This document shows positions 17,587-27,808 of a stretch of DNA of 64,000 nt, in pieces (positions within the stretch are counted from its first letter, which is position 1; every line of letters begins with the position of its first letter). The notes beneath the pieces were generated by a model. The model did not search any database, had not been told where the DNA came from, and saw only the letters and a program-made list of their open reading frames with translations. The DNA lies in NCBI GenBank assembly GCA_948144175.1, contig CANXME010002303.1, positions 186,001 to 250,000 of the forward strand, read 5' to 3'. The stretch comes from Closterium sp. NIES-65. Its lineage: Eukaryota; Streptophyta; Zygnematophyceae; Desmidiales; Closteriaceae. A program made the translations under genes and the position numbers.

Positions 17587-20500
17587 CTCCACCTGCCCAA
17601 CGGCCACAGGGGTGCATGGACTCATCAGGGCGGCTGGCGTGTTCGTACCACGGGTGGGCGTACTCCGCTACCCGCTGGGTCAAAATGGAGGTGTTATAGG
17701 CGCAGCGGATGCCCATTGCATGTATTCCTTCCCATCACCTGTTCCCGGCTCACCCACCTCCTCTCACCCCGCCCCCTCCCATCGGCACGGCCACAGGGCC
17801 GCATAGACGCGGAGGGGCGGCTGGCGTGTTCGTACCACGGGTGGGCGTTCGCAGGCAGCGGCGCGTGCGAGCTCATCCCCCAGGCCGCCCCGGAGCACCC
17901 CGGCCAGCCCCCCCGCGCCGTGTGCTCCCCGCGCGCATGTGCCACTGCCTTCCCTGTGAGGGAGTTCCACGTGAGTGCCGCACATGACACGGGCTACATT
18001 CACAATGGGAAGCTTATCATCCGTGGGTCGCAGGTCATGAAAGGCAGGTCGCAATAACCCACTGTGCCTAGCTAACAGTGAGAGCTGGAGCCTGAAGGCA
18101 TCATGCTGGGGTAGTCCGAGCAAGGAGAAGGGCATGAGAGTGGTGTGATGGCAAGGAGAAGGGCATGAGAGTGGTGTGATGGCAAGGTGAAGGGCATGAG
18201 AGTGGTGTGATGGCAAGGTGAAGGGCATGAGAGTGGTGTGATGGCAAGGTGAAGGGCATGAGAGTGGTGTGATGGCAAGGTGAAGGGCATGAGAGTGGTG
18301 TGATGGCAAGGTGAAGGGCATGAGAGTGGTGTGATGGCAAGGTGAAGGGCATGAGAGTGGTGTGATGGCAAGGTGAAGGGCATGAGAGTGGTGTGATGGC
18401 AAGGTGAAGGGCATGAGAGTGGTGTGATGGCAAGGTGAAGGGCATGAGAGTGGTGTGATGGCAAGGTGAAGGGCATGAGAGTGGTGTGATGGCAAGGTGA
18501 AGGGCGTGAGAGTGGTGTGATGGCAAGGTGAAGGGCATGAGAGTGGTGTGATGGCAAGGTGAAGGGCATGAGAGTGGTGTGATGGCAAGGTGAAGGGCAT
18601 GAGAGTGGTGTGATGGCAAGGTGAAGGGCAAAGCAGGCGGGTGCTCGGCTTGCCTGTGCGTAACCGCAGAGCAAGTGGGTTAGGGGCGAGGGGAGGAGGG
18701 GCAGTGGTGAGAGACAACTGTCCACAGGGGCGCATCGGCTCGTCCGTCGCTTCTCAACAGTCCACACAGCCAATCGCCCCCACTCACCCCGCTGCGCGCC
18801 CGTTACTCCCCCTCCCTCCCCCTCCCTTCCCCCCACTCCCCCCCGCCCGGCCACCTCCCAGGGGATGCTGTTCGTGTGGCCAAACGAGCACTCGGCACAG
18901 CAGGCGGAGGCGACGCCGCTGCCGCTGCCGCACGGGGTGGAGTGGGAGGAGTACGAGGTGCTGCCGCACTACACGCGGCGCCTGGCGTACGGCTACGAGG
19001 TTCTGGTGGAGAACGTGGTGGACCTCTCCCACTTCCCCTTCGCCCACCACGGCGTCGGCATGACCACCCGCGACAAGGGCGGCCCTATCAGCAACATCGG
19101 CATGACACAATCGGTGCGGCGTGGCGGTGGGCAGGGAGGTTGCTGTGTGATGGGGGGATGTCGTTTGCACACTCAAGAGAGGCTTGCACATGCAGTGAGG
19201 CATGCACATGCAGAGAGGCGTGCACATGTAGAGAGGCGTGCACATGCAGTGATGCGTACACACTCACATGCACTTGAGCTGCACACACGTAGACATACGT
19301 ATACAAGATTTGCACTTCACTGTTTGTGCTTGTGCTCGCCCTGCCTGCACTGCCCTCACCTGCCTGCACTGCTCTCACCTGCCTGCACTGCTCTCACCTG
19401 CCTGCACTGCCCTCACCTGCCGTCTACTGCCTCTGCACTGCCCGCCATCAGGGCGTGAAGGGCTTTGAGGGGCCCATCGACGTGTTTGGCTTCCCCACCT
19501 ACCTCCGCTTCCAGGCTCCCCAACTGGTCTTCTACCACAGCACCGTAAGGTACCGCACAACACAACAAAACCATGACGTGCCGCCCCCACCACAACACCA
19601 TGACATCCACCTTTTTCACCCTACCCCCCATCCCCACATCTCTCCTCCCCGTCCACCCCCGCTTTTATCCCACCGTCACTTTCCACCTCCCCTTCTACTC
19701 CTCGCTTTCCCCATTCCACCCTCCTCCCACTCCCTTCCCCCCTCTCCTGCCAGCCCGCCGCCCCCCAAGTTCTCCTTCCTGCAGAGGAAGGCCGGGGCAG
19801 CAGCGGCGAACACGAGCTTGGTGCTGCTGCTGTGCATAACGCCCAGCGCACCGGACAGCAGCATCGTCGTGCAGGTGAACCTGGTCTGCTTTTGAGTCGA
19901 CTCACTCAAAAGCCATCTCCCCCCTCCCTTCTCCCCTTCCCCCCCAGCCCGCCGCCCCCCAAGTTCCCCTTCCTGCAGAGGAAGGCAGGGGCAAACACGA
20001 GCTTGGTGCTGCTGCTGTACATCACGCCCAGCGCGCCGGGCAGCAGCATCGTCGTGCAGGTGAACCTGGTCAGGCCCGGCGACGGCAAGAAGCTGCCCTC
20101 CGTGCCGCGCTGGCTGCGGCACATCGGCCTGCACCAGATATACGACGGTGAGTGCTGCACCTCCGCTTGCACCAGGTGACGGAATCAGTGATCACAGATG
20201 AGAGCCTTATGATTGTGGTGTTCTTTCCGGTTCTTGCCGCATCACGGCGGTGCCATGTGTGTCCCACGCCATGCCCACCAGGCGATTCCTACTTCCTGCA
20301 CTGCCAGGAGCGAGTGCTGCAGGAGAGGGAGCAGCAGATGGAGGAGGCTCGGGCGAGCAAGGGCGAGGCACGGCAGGGGGGAGGTGCGGCGGAGGGTGGG
20401 CGAAGTGAAGCGGGGGGCGCAGGGGTTGTGAGGGGGAGCGCGTGGAGGGCGTTTTACATGCCCACCAACGCTGACCTCCCTGTGGTGGCCTTCCGGCAAT

Positions 20501-22404
20501 GGCTCTCCAAATATGCAGGTGTGTCTCATATTCGAGTGGTTGCTCCATGAGAGGAGCCAGGTGGTTGTGTAGTAACTAGGATCCTTTTCAGGTATTTCTT
20601 GCCAGCTGTGCTTGCTTGGAGACAGTATGTGGCTGTGCTTTCTGATGTCATGGATGTCGATTCGGTGAAACGAGTATAGCCAATTGCTTTCGTTCACCAA
20701 CGAGAGCGCAAGGCTAGCGAGGCTGAGAATGACCAACCAACACACCAGAGCTTTCTTGAGGGCCAACTAGCTCACTTGGCTAGCTTTATATTTCAAACTA
20801 CAACTTTTTTTCTCTCTCTCTCGTGCCATCCCTCCTTGTCACGCCGTGTGCCATCCCCGCCTTGCTGTGTGCCATCCCGCCTTGCTGTGTGCCATCCCGC
20901 CTTGCTGTGTGCCATCCCGCCTTGCTGTGTGCCATCCCGCCTTGCTGTGTGCCATCCCGCCTTGCTGTGTGCCATCCCGCCTTGCTGTGTGCCATCCCGC
21001 CTTGCTGTGTGCCATCCCGCCTTGCTGTGTGCCATCCCGCCTTGTTGTGCCGTCTGCCATCCCGTCTTGCCTCACCTGTTAGTGCTTCTGTCCACCATCA
21101 ACCTGACCTGTGCATGTCATTCATCTGTCCACAACCTCCTTCCCCCTGTCCACAACCTACTCCCCCCTGTCCACAACCTCCTTCCCCCTGTCCACAACCT
21201 CCTCCCCCCTGTCCACAACCTCCTTCCCCCTGTCCACAACCTCCTTCCCCCTGTCCACAACCTCCTCCCCCCTGTCCACAACCTCCTTCCCCCTGTCCAC
21301 AACCTCCTTCCCCCTGTCCACAACCTACTCCCCCCTGTCCACAACCTCCTTCCCCCTGTCCACAACCTCCTCCCCCCTGTCCACAACCTCCTTCCCCCTG
21401 TCCACAACCTCCTTCCCCCTGTCCACAACCTCCTCCCCCCTGTCCACAACCTCCTTCCCCCTGTCCACAACCTCCTCCCCCCTGTCCACAACCTCCTTCC
21501 CCCTGTCCACAACCTCCTCCCCCCTGTCCACAACCTCCTTCCCCCTGTCCACAACCTCCTCCCCCTGTCCACAACCTCCTCCCCCCTGTCCACAACCTCC
21601 TCCCCCCTGTCCACAACCTCCTTCCCCCTGTCCACAACCTCCTCCCCCCTGTCCACAACCTCCTTCCCCCTGTCCACAACCTCCTCCCCCCTGTCCACAA
21701 CCTCCTTCCCCCTGTCCACAACCTCCTCCCCCCTGTCCACAACCTCCTTCCCCCTGTCCACAACCTCCTTCCCCCTGTCCATAACCTCCTTCCCCCTCTC
21801 CACAACCTCCTCCCCCCTGTCCACAACCTCCTTCCCCCTGTCCACAACCTCCTTCCCCCTGTCCACAACCTCCTTCCCCCTGTCCATAACCTCCTTCCCC
21901 CTCTCCACAACCTCCTCCCCCCTGTCCACAACCTCCTTCCCCCTGTCCACAACCTCCTTCCCCCTGTCCACAACCTCCTTCCCCCTGTCCACAACCTCCT
22001 TCCCCCTGTCCACAACCTCCTTCCCCCTGTCCACAACCTCCTTCCCCCTGTGCACAACCTCCTTCCCACGTGCACCAGGTGGAGCCGTGGAGTACCCACC
22101 GGCCTTCTCAGGTGTGTCTCTGCCCCCCCAGCCGGCCGCCAAGGAGGTGGTGTTGGAGCGCATGGCCTCGCACACCGCCCACTGCACATCCTGCTCCGCC
22201 ACCTTCGCCAACGTGCAGCGCCTCCAGCTGCTGCTGCCCGCCGTCTCGTTGCTCTCCGCTGCTGCTGCTGCCGCCTCCACCTCCCTGCGTGCTCGTGTGC
22301 CGCTTGCCCTGCTGGCTGTGGCCGCCGCTGCTGCTGCCTGGAAGGTGCAGGAGTTTGCCAAGGAGTTTGTGTACACAGGATGGGACCATGCAAGAAAGGA
22401 CTGA
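15808..22404 (+). CDS. Rieske-type oxygenase of the pheophorbide a oxygenase/PTC52 family, plastid-targeted
   Basis: Seven exons joined in phase at GT-AG sites: 15808-16377, 17797-17970, 18862-19113, 19452-19544, 19979-20147, 20282-20518, 22079-22404, giving 606 aa. N-terminal 100 residues are Arg/Ala/Ser-rich, as in a transit peptide. Rieske [2Fe-2S] ligands are split between exon 1 (CPH in DQCPHRL) and exon 2 (CSYHGWAF). Exon 3 has the mononuclear-iron motif NVVDLSHFPFAHH. Exon 7 has the C-terminal CTSC pair and two hydrophobic segments followed by a charged tail, as in thylakoid/envelope members. Length is close to the family norm of about 540 plus transit peptide. Family members act in chlorophyll breakdown (PAO) or as PTC52; the sequence alone does not decide between them. 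Introns hold long minisatellites and two partial exon duplicates. No stop or frameshift in the chosen path. Confidence 0.85.
16400..17520 (+). repeat. Intron 1 minisatellite, 15-bp unit
   Basis: About 75 copies of CCCACCGCACCTGTT with recurring CACCG/CATCA variants. A larger block including CATCATACCCCATCGCACCTG recurs at about 16651 and 17010, so the array itself was duplicated (about 360 bp period). A tract of more than 35 C follows at about 17547-17583. Being a multiple of 3, the unit leaves both strands open; the long Pro/Thr/Val and Gly/Thr ORFs are artefacts. Confidence 0.95.
17610..17699 (+). pseudogene. Duplicate of the Rieske exon (exon 2') with premature stop
   Basis: Preceded by the same CGGCCACAG acceptor as exon 2 and in the same phase. 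It reads GCMDSSGRLACSYHGWAY, then diverges and stops at TAG 17697-17699. The true exon 2 lies 187 bp downstream with GRIDAEGRLACSYHGWAF. Inclusion would truncate the protein after the second pair of cluster ligands. Confidence 0.75.
18120..18630 (+). repeat. Intron 2 minisatellite, 31-bp unit
   Basis: About 16 near-identical copies of a unit containing GGCATGAGAGTGGTGTGATG followed by GCAAGGTGAAG. 31 bp is not a multiple of 3, so long minus-strand His/Ser/Pro ORFs arise in all frames and are not genes. Confidence 0.95.
19785..19895 (+). pseudogene. Duplicate of exon 5 (exon 5') of the PAO-family gene
   Basis: Copy of the first ~100 bp of exon 5 together with its polypyrimidine tract and CTGCAG acceptor. 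It encodes NTSLVLLLCITPSAPDSS, against NTSLVLLLYITPSAPGSS in exon 5 at 19979. It ends in TGA (19893-19895) about 80 bp before the true exon. Confidence 0.75.
20862..21050 (+). repeat. Intron 6 minisatellite A, 20-bp unit
   Basis: About 9 copies of TTGCTGTGTGCCATCCCGCC. Lies in the last intron of the PAO-family gene. Confidence 0.93.
21120..22070 (+). repeat. Intron 6 minisatellite B, 21-bp unit
   Basis: About 44 copies of TCCACAACCTCCTTCCCCCTG with C/T variants, ending just before the acceptor of exon 7. The unit is a multiple of 3, so His/Asn/Leu/Pro ORFs of several hundred codons appear on both strands and are artefacts. Confidence 0.95.
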
Positions 22405-23960
22405 AAACTGGGGAACAGAGACTGCGGCTACATGGGTTTTTCTTGCACTATGCAATCAAGGGTTGGCATGGCATCGCAATGCCCTTCACAACACCTTATT
22501 TGTTTGAGTGATTGCTTGGCTTGTCGCTCGATACCATGGTTTGTTTTCTTAGGAGGTAGAATGCATACGTAAATGATAAATCTTGAAAATGAAACACTTT
22601 CTTAAAAAAGAAAAATTTTGAAAGCGGAGACGTTGACAATGCAGCAAAGGTAGCGTCGCCGTACCCACATTCATCGTTTCTGATTTGAGTTCTATTTTGT
22701 CAGAAACAGAATGAAAAAGCAATCATGCATACGCTGCAAAGGAATCAAATGCAATGCATTATCTAAAGGCGCATCTTGCTACAAAATGATTCCCGCATGG
22801 CACATGGTTCCATCAACATGAACGGATTAACTGTATGGCAGTCCTGCACTAGCAAGTGATCTCCACACCCATGGTAGCTTGCCGGGCAGTGAAGGCTCTC
22901 TTTGAAAAAAAGCAGCGCGTGGGGGGTACTTCTGAGATTTTCAAAAGTACCATCAACACGGCAGCCTGCACTAGCAAGTGATCTCCACATCCATGGAAGC
23001 TTGCAGGGCAGCGAGGGCTCTCTTCGAAAAGAAGTAGCGCGTGGGGGGTCGATTCCTGAGGCGCCTCAGAAGATGTGGCAGTGAGAAGGCCAGCAACAGC
23101 GGTGGAAGAAAGAGCAAGAGCAGCAGCAGGTTTTTAGGCGCCTGGAGATCAGACAGAATCACCCCCACGATGGTAGTGCCTGGCGGCTCAAAGGGGAAGT
23201 TGGTGCCTGCAGGATGGATGAGGAGAGGGCGGGAGGCTGGGAGGAGCGGATGCAGGTAAAGCAGGAGGAGCATTATGACGTGGGAGTGCAGTGGGATGTG
23301 ATTAAGGTTCACTAAGGTTGTGATGGAGATGGGGCAGTGGGACTGGAGTTGAGTTGCATGTGATAGAAGTCGGGATGCGTTAAGGCCAGTGAGGCCTTGA
23401 CGCTTGTGGGTGGGTGCATTGGCCCACAGCACAAACAAGCACAAACCCAATGGCAACTGCTATGCTGATGTGGAACAAGCACCCCGTGTATGGTGCCACT
23501 TGCCTTTTGAGCCGCCTAAAAAAAAAAAAGTGCGGGTAATGAGACGACTTTTGAGGCGCCTAAAAAAAAAGAGAAAAAAAAGTGCGGGTAATGAAACGAC
23601 TTTTGAGGCGCCTCAAAAATGGCAAGTGCTGTGCTGATGTGGAAGAAGCGCCCCGTGTACGGTGCCACTTGCCGCTTGGCGGATTCTTGATTCTGTCTGG
23701 CTGGTAGTCAGGATGGCCAGTAGGGCTTTGAATTATTGTTCCTGTCAGCACGATACAACACGGTACAACACGGTACAGCACGGTACAGCACGGTACAGCA
23801 AAGTACATGCAGTACAAAGCAAGATTGTAGCGTGACAAGCCCCGTGTAATGAGTCGATTTTTTAGCCAATATCTGGAGTACCTATATAGGTCAGGGTGGG
23901 CTGAACTCAAGGTGTTTGGGATGGGCTTGGGGAGTAACGAATGCGGAGGAAGAGCAAGGA
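22405..23960. other. Intergenic region with short duplications
   Basis: No gene. Contains a tandem duplication of about 90-110 bp (22848-22930 and 22973-23050, both with CACTAGCAAGTGATCTCCAC). It also holds five copies of a GAGGCGCCT-centred palindrome followed by A tracts (23056-23620), a duplicated CCCCGTGTATGGTGCCACTT segment (23483 and 23652), and a 10-bp repeat ACAGCACGGT at 23745-23806. Confidence 0.6.
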
Positions 23961-24546
23961 CACAGAGGCTTACAGAGGTGCAAGCGCACAGAGGCTTACA
24001 GAGGTGCAAGCGCACAGAGGCTTACAGAGGTGCAAGCGCACAGAGGCTTACAGAGGTGCAAGCGCACAGAGGCTTACAGAGGTGCAAGCACACAGAGGCT
24101 TACAGAGGTGCAAGCACACAGAGGCTTACAGAGGTGCAAGCACACAGAGGCTTACAGAGGTGCAAGCACACAGAGGCTTACAGAGGTGCAAGCACACAGA
24201 GGCTTACAGAGGTGCAAGCACACAGAGGCTTACAGAGGTGCAAGCACACAGAGGCTTACAGAGGTGCAAGCACACAGAGGCTTACAGAGGTGCAAGCACA
24301 CAGAGGCTTACAGAGGTGCAAGCACACAGAGGCTTACAGAGGTGCAAGCACACAGAGGCTTACAGAGGTGCAAGCACACAGAGGCTTACAGAGGTGCAAG
24401 CACACAGAGGCTTACAGAGGTGCAAGCACACAGAGGCTTACAGAGGTGCAAGCACACAGAGGCTTACAGAGGTGCAAGCACACAGAGGCTTACAGAGGTG
24501 CAAGCACACAGAGGCTTACAGAGGTGCAAGCATACAGAGGCTTACA
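23961..24546 (+). repeat. 26-bp minisatellite running into the LRR gene remnant
   Basis: About 22 copies of CACAGAGGCTTACAGAGG followed by TGCAAGCA or TGCAAGCG, almost identical. Because 26 is not a multiple of 3, three units give a 26-residue protein period, and all three plus-strand frames stay open across the whole array. One frame runs directly into the LRR coding sequence. Confidence 0.95.
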
Positions 24547-25356
24547 GCTCGAATCGCCTCATCTCGCAAGCCTTTCCTCTCTGAGAGCTCTCCAAATCGC
24601 CTCGTATTATGTCAACTCGAAGCGATTGGCGGGTCTGCGTCGCCTTCCGAGCATCACCAGTCTTTCGATCTCAGATAGAATCGATATCCCTCCCCGCGAT
24701 CAGCCCGCTGCTGCTCTCACCCTCTCACAACTGCCGCTGCTGACCTTGGAATCTTGCCTAACGATTTCGTCAGAAATACCGTGTAGCCGTCTTGAGCGGC
24801 TGCTGATTACCAACTCCGACCAGCTCGAGCAGCTTCCCGAAAACATCGCGGAGCTTCTCCCGTGCCTTCGCGAGCTGAGTATTAGCAGCTGCAAAAACTT
24901 TTCACATCTGCCCGACAAGTTCACCTATCTTAGCGCTTTGGAGAGCCTGACGATTTCTTCCTGTTCCTAGTTCTCGAGCCTACCTGCGAATTTTGGACGG
25001 CTGGCAGCACTCAAGACTTTGGTGCTGGAGTTTCTGCCACTCGAGAATCTTTCTGACTCATCGCAGCAGCTGGTTCTTTCGAGTTCCTTGACAAGCTTGA
25101 CGATTTTAATTTGCCGCAGTCTCTCCACCCTGCCCGAGAATTTCGGTCAGCTTCCTGCCCTCAGAACATTGGTTCTACAAAATCTCGCACTCACGAGCTT
25201 ATCAGATTCTTTCAGCCTACTCACATCCCTAGAGACCCTGTTCATACTCGACTACGAGGGGTTTCAGCAGCTGCCAGCAGGCTTCGGCAGCCTCACATCC
25301 CTCACCACTCTCTGCCTCGTGAGGTTGCAGCAGCTAATCCTTCCTAAAGACATTTG

Positions 25357-25600
25357 TGTTAAAGAAATTAGAACGTAAGGGCCTAGGCTTAGGAGCCTAG
25401 GCCCAACTTAGGTATCGAGTGAGTTGGGCCCAAGGGGGGGAGAGTCGAGAAAGTTGTGAAGGTGAAAAGTGGGTTTCACTATAGGTTCAAGGAACATATA
25501 GCATAGGAAACAAAAGGGTGCACCACCTAACAAAATTTGCAATAACTACACTAACTACAGCTACAGGCAGTTACAAATATAAATAATATAAAGTCTGACA
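25357..25600 (-). mobile_element. Solo LTR (244 bp) in the LRR gene
   Basis: Starts TGTTAAAG, ends TCTGACA, flanked by the 5-bp duplication ATTTG (25352-25356 and 25601-25605). In reverse complement its end matches the LTR of the TRIM-like element (AACTGCCTGTAG and GGTGCACC blocks). The LRR reading frame resumes on the other side. Left by recombination between two LTRs. Confidence 0.88.
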
Positions 25601-26464
25601 ATTTGCGCGCTGCTGCAACTGCATACTCTTCTGCTGGACGGCAACTCTCAGAAACAGCCACTCCCACCCTCGTTCACCCAGCTGAAATCGCTAACCAGGC
25701 TTGAGCTGAATCAGTCCGAGATTGAGATCCTTCCGGAGAGCATGGGGAATCTCAGCAGCTTAAAGCAGCTCCACATTGCCTCATGCAATCGATTACGCGA
25801 CCTGCCCGCATCACTTTCAGCCCTGAAATGTCTCAAAACCCTGACCGTTCGTTCGTGTCGATGGCTCTCCTGGCCTCCGATGCTTCTGGACCGACTCACG
25901 AGGCTCAAACACCTGGAGATTGTCGAATGCCTGTTGCAGCCTGAATCCGTCCAATTTCCGCCGTCGTTCTTGAGCAGCTAAGTCTAGCGAGCAGGGACGA
26001 CACTGCCCCTCTGCTGACAATCCCGATGCTGCCAAATCTGAGAAACCTGAAGCTGTCTCGGGTTCATATCGACCAACCACTGGATTTCAGCAAGAGCCTG
26101 CCGCTTCTGAGGGATTTGGAGCTGGTGTTAGAAAACTCTGCAACCGAGCCTCCATTCCCGCTGGCGTGCCTTCCCCACCTGCGCACCTTTGCGATCTATC
26201 ATGCTGCCAAGATTTCTAGTCTTCCAGAGAGTATCGGCTCGAGCTTACACCAGCTGAGGGTGCTGCTGATACACGATGCTCAGGAGTTGTCTGAGTTGCC
26301 AGAGAGCATCACGCAGCTTCAGCAGCTGACGTTGTTGGAGGTTCATGAGTGCATGCTCACTCACATTCCGGAGGGCATTGGCGCCTTGACCAGGCTGCGC
26401 AAGCTGAGTCTAAGAGACTGCAAGGGGTTGAAACGGCTCCCTGCTTCTCTCACCTGCCTTGTGT

Positions 26465-26815
26465 GCCCGCGTCCACGTCCACAACCACGTCCACGTCCAC
26501 CACCACGTCCACGTCCACGTCCACGTCCACGACCACGTCCACGTCCACGTCCACCACGTCCACGTCCACGTCCACGACCGCGTCCACGTCCACGTCCGCG
26601 TCCGCGTCCGTGACCCGCGACCGCGTCCGCGTCCACGACTGCGTCCGCGAGCGCGTCCGCGTCCGCGACCACGTCCGCGTCCGCCACCGCGTCCACGTCC
26701 ACTACGTCCAGGTCCACGTCCACGTCCATCCACGTCCAGGTCCACGTCCACGTCCACGTCTGCGACCACGTCCACGTCCACGTCCACCACGTCCACGTCC
26801 ACGTCCAAATCTTGC
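26465..26815 (+). repeat. CCACGT/CCGCGT hexamer array
   Basis: Degenerate hexamer repeat (CCACGT, CCGCGT, with CACGAC variants) inserted between two LRR-coding stretches. Whether it is an intron is unclear: a GT is present at 26461, but no convincing acceptor is seen before the next LRR. Confidence 0.8.
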
Positions 26816-27045
26816 ATCCTCTCTCATCACCTCGCTTCCTCCCCCACTTTGTGCGGCTGGCTGGACTGAGGCGGCTTATCTTGGATGGGTGTTGGCGGTT
26901 GAGGGAGCTACCTCGGGATATTGCTGAGTTGAAGATGCTGCGGTACCTGGGCGTTAAGGGGTGCAGGCAGTTGCTGGATCGTGATGGCTATGTTGAGCCT
27001 CGTAGCATCTATAAGAATAACGCAATGCTTCGAGTTGGCCTTTAA

Positions 27046-27294
27046 TGTACTGTATCATGATGATTGGCCATCATTGAGGGGGTTTCTTATTACCGTAAAA
27101 GCACATGATAATAACGTATTAGTGGACTCGATGAGAAGATATGCTGGCAAGCTACTGCCAAGCTTTCCTGTTCATGTGTAGTGCCTGTGTGGTGTGGAGT
27201 GCAGCTCCTCGACCCGTTCTAGACATGTCATATGGCCCACGAGCCTCTCTCAGCCCAGCCCACCCATTGCGGGTTCAGAGCTGGCAATGTACTA
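27046..27294. other. Intergenic, no feature seen
   Basis: About 250 bp between the LRR stop and the outer DNA element. Ordinary composition; may be the old 3' UTR. Confidence 0.5.
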
Positions 27295-27338
27295 AGGGCG
27301 TATTCCTACGGCCTCCTATCAAGAAACCTCCTACCGTA

Positions 27339-27776
27339 TAGTTCCGGCTAGAAGACCCGCCGGTAAGAAGGTCCCCCAGGACTCTTGAATGGGTAGGGGG
27401 ACTCTTATTGTGGCCGATTTTGTGAGGACCCCCCTTTGGCCTCTAATCATCATAAGACCCCCCTTTTCTGTATACAGTAGTTGTAATTGATATTGTGCGT
27501 CAGCTTTTACTGGTGTAAGTTCGAATTCTGACACGCTTTTTGTGTCAGACTCGAATTCTGACACAGATCTGACGCGCCGCACGCGTGAATTTTTCGCGAA
27601 TTCGTTACGAATATAAGACCCCCCCACCCCAAATTGAGTCGTACACCCTAAATATCAGATAGATAATTGACAAATAGGTTACCCCGGGTCTTAAAAAATT
27701 GCTGCCGCCATAATGTCCACCCAAGCACAATGTCCAGCATTTGTAGAGAGTCCCCCGGGTCTTCTAGCCGGAACTA
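27339..27776. mobile_element. MITE, 438 bp, TA target site
   Basis: Perfect terminal inverted repeats of about 20 bp: TAGTTCCGGCTAGAAGACCC at the left, and GGGTCTTCTAGCCGGAACTA at the right. Flanked by TA (27337-27338, 27777-27778). No coding capacity. Its TIR shares the core CCGGNTAGAAG with the pogo-like element 32 bp away. Confidence 0.85.
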
Positions 27777-27808
27777 TACAGTATCAAGATTGTACCTTTT
27801 GCCTGGTA

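Larger units (their letters stand above)
24547..27045 (+). pseudogene. Leucine-rich repeat protein gene, decayed
   Basis: Successive plant-type LRRs of about 23-24 residues, for example LPENIAELLPCLRELSISSC, LPENFGQLPALRTL, LPESMGNLSSLKQLHIASC and LPESITQLQQLTLLEVHEC, ending with LPRDIAELKMLRYLGVKGC and a stop at 27045. The repeat style resembles the LRR part of plant resistance-like proteins, but no NB-ARC, TIR or kinase domain is visible. Breaks: TAG at 24968-24970, a solo LTR at 25357-25600, a one-base frameshift near 25971, and a CCACGT-type repeat at 26465-26815 between two LRRs. The 5' end is replaced by a minisatellite, so the N-terminus is unknown. Confidence 0.75.

Noticed and set aside
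16462-18057. Very long ORFs on both strands through the PAO introns (Pro/Thr/Val, Gly/Thr/Val, His/Ser)
   Set aside because: They are translations of 15-, 31-, 20- and 21-bp tandem repeats and overlap a well-supported intron-exon structure.
20776-22511. ORFs of over 500 codons rich in VHNLLPP or CPQPPSP
   Set aside because: Artefacts of the 21-bp intronic repeat; only the last exon (22079-22404) inside one of them is real.
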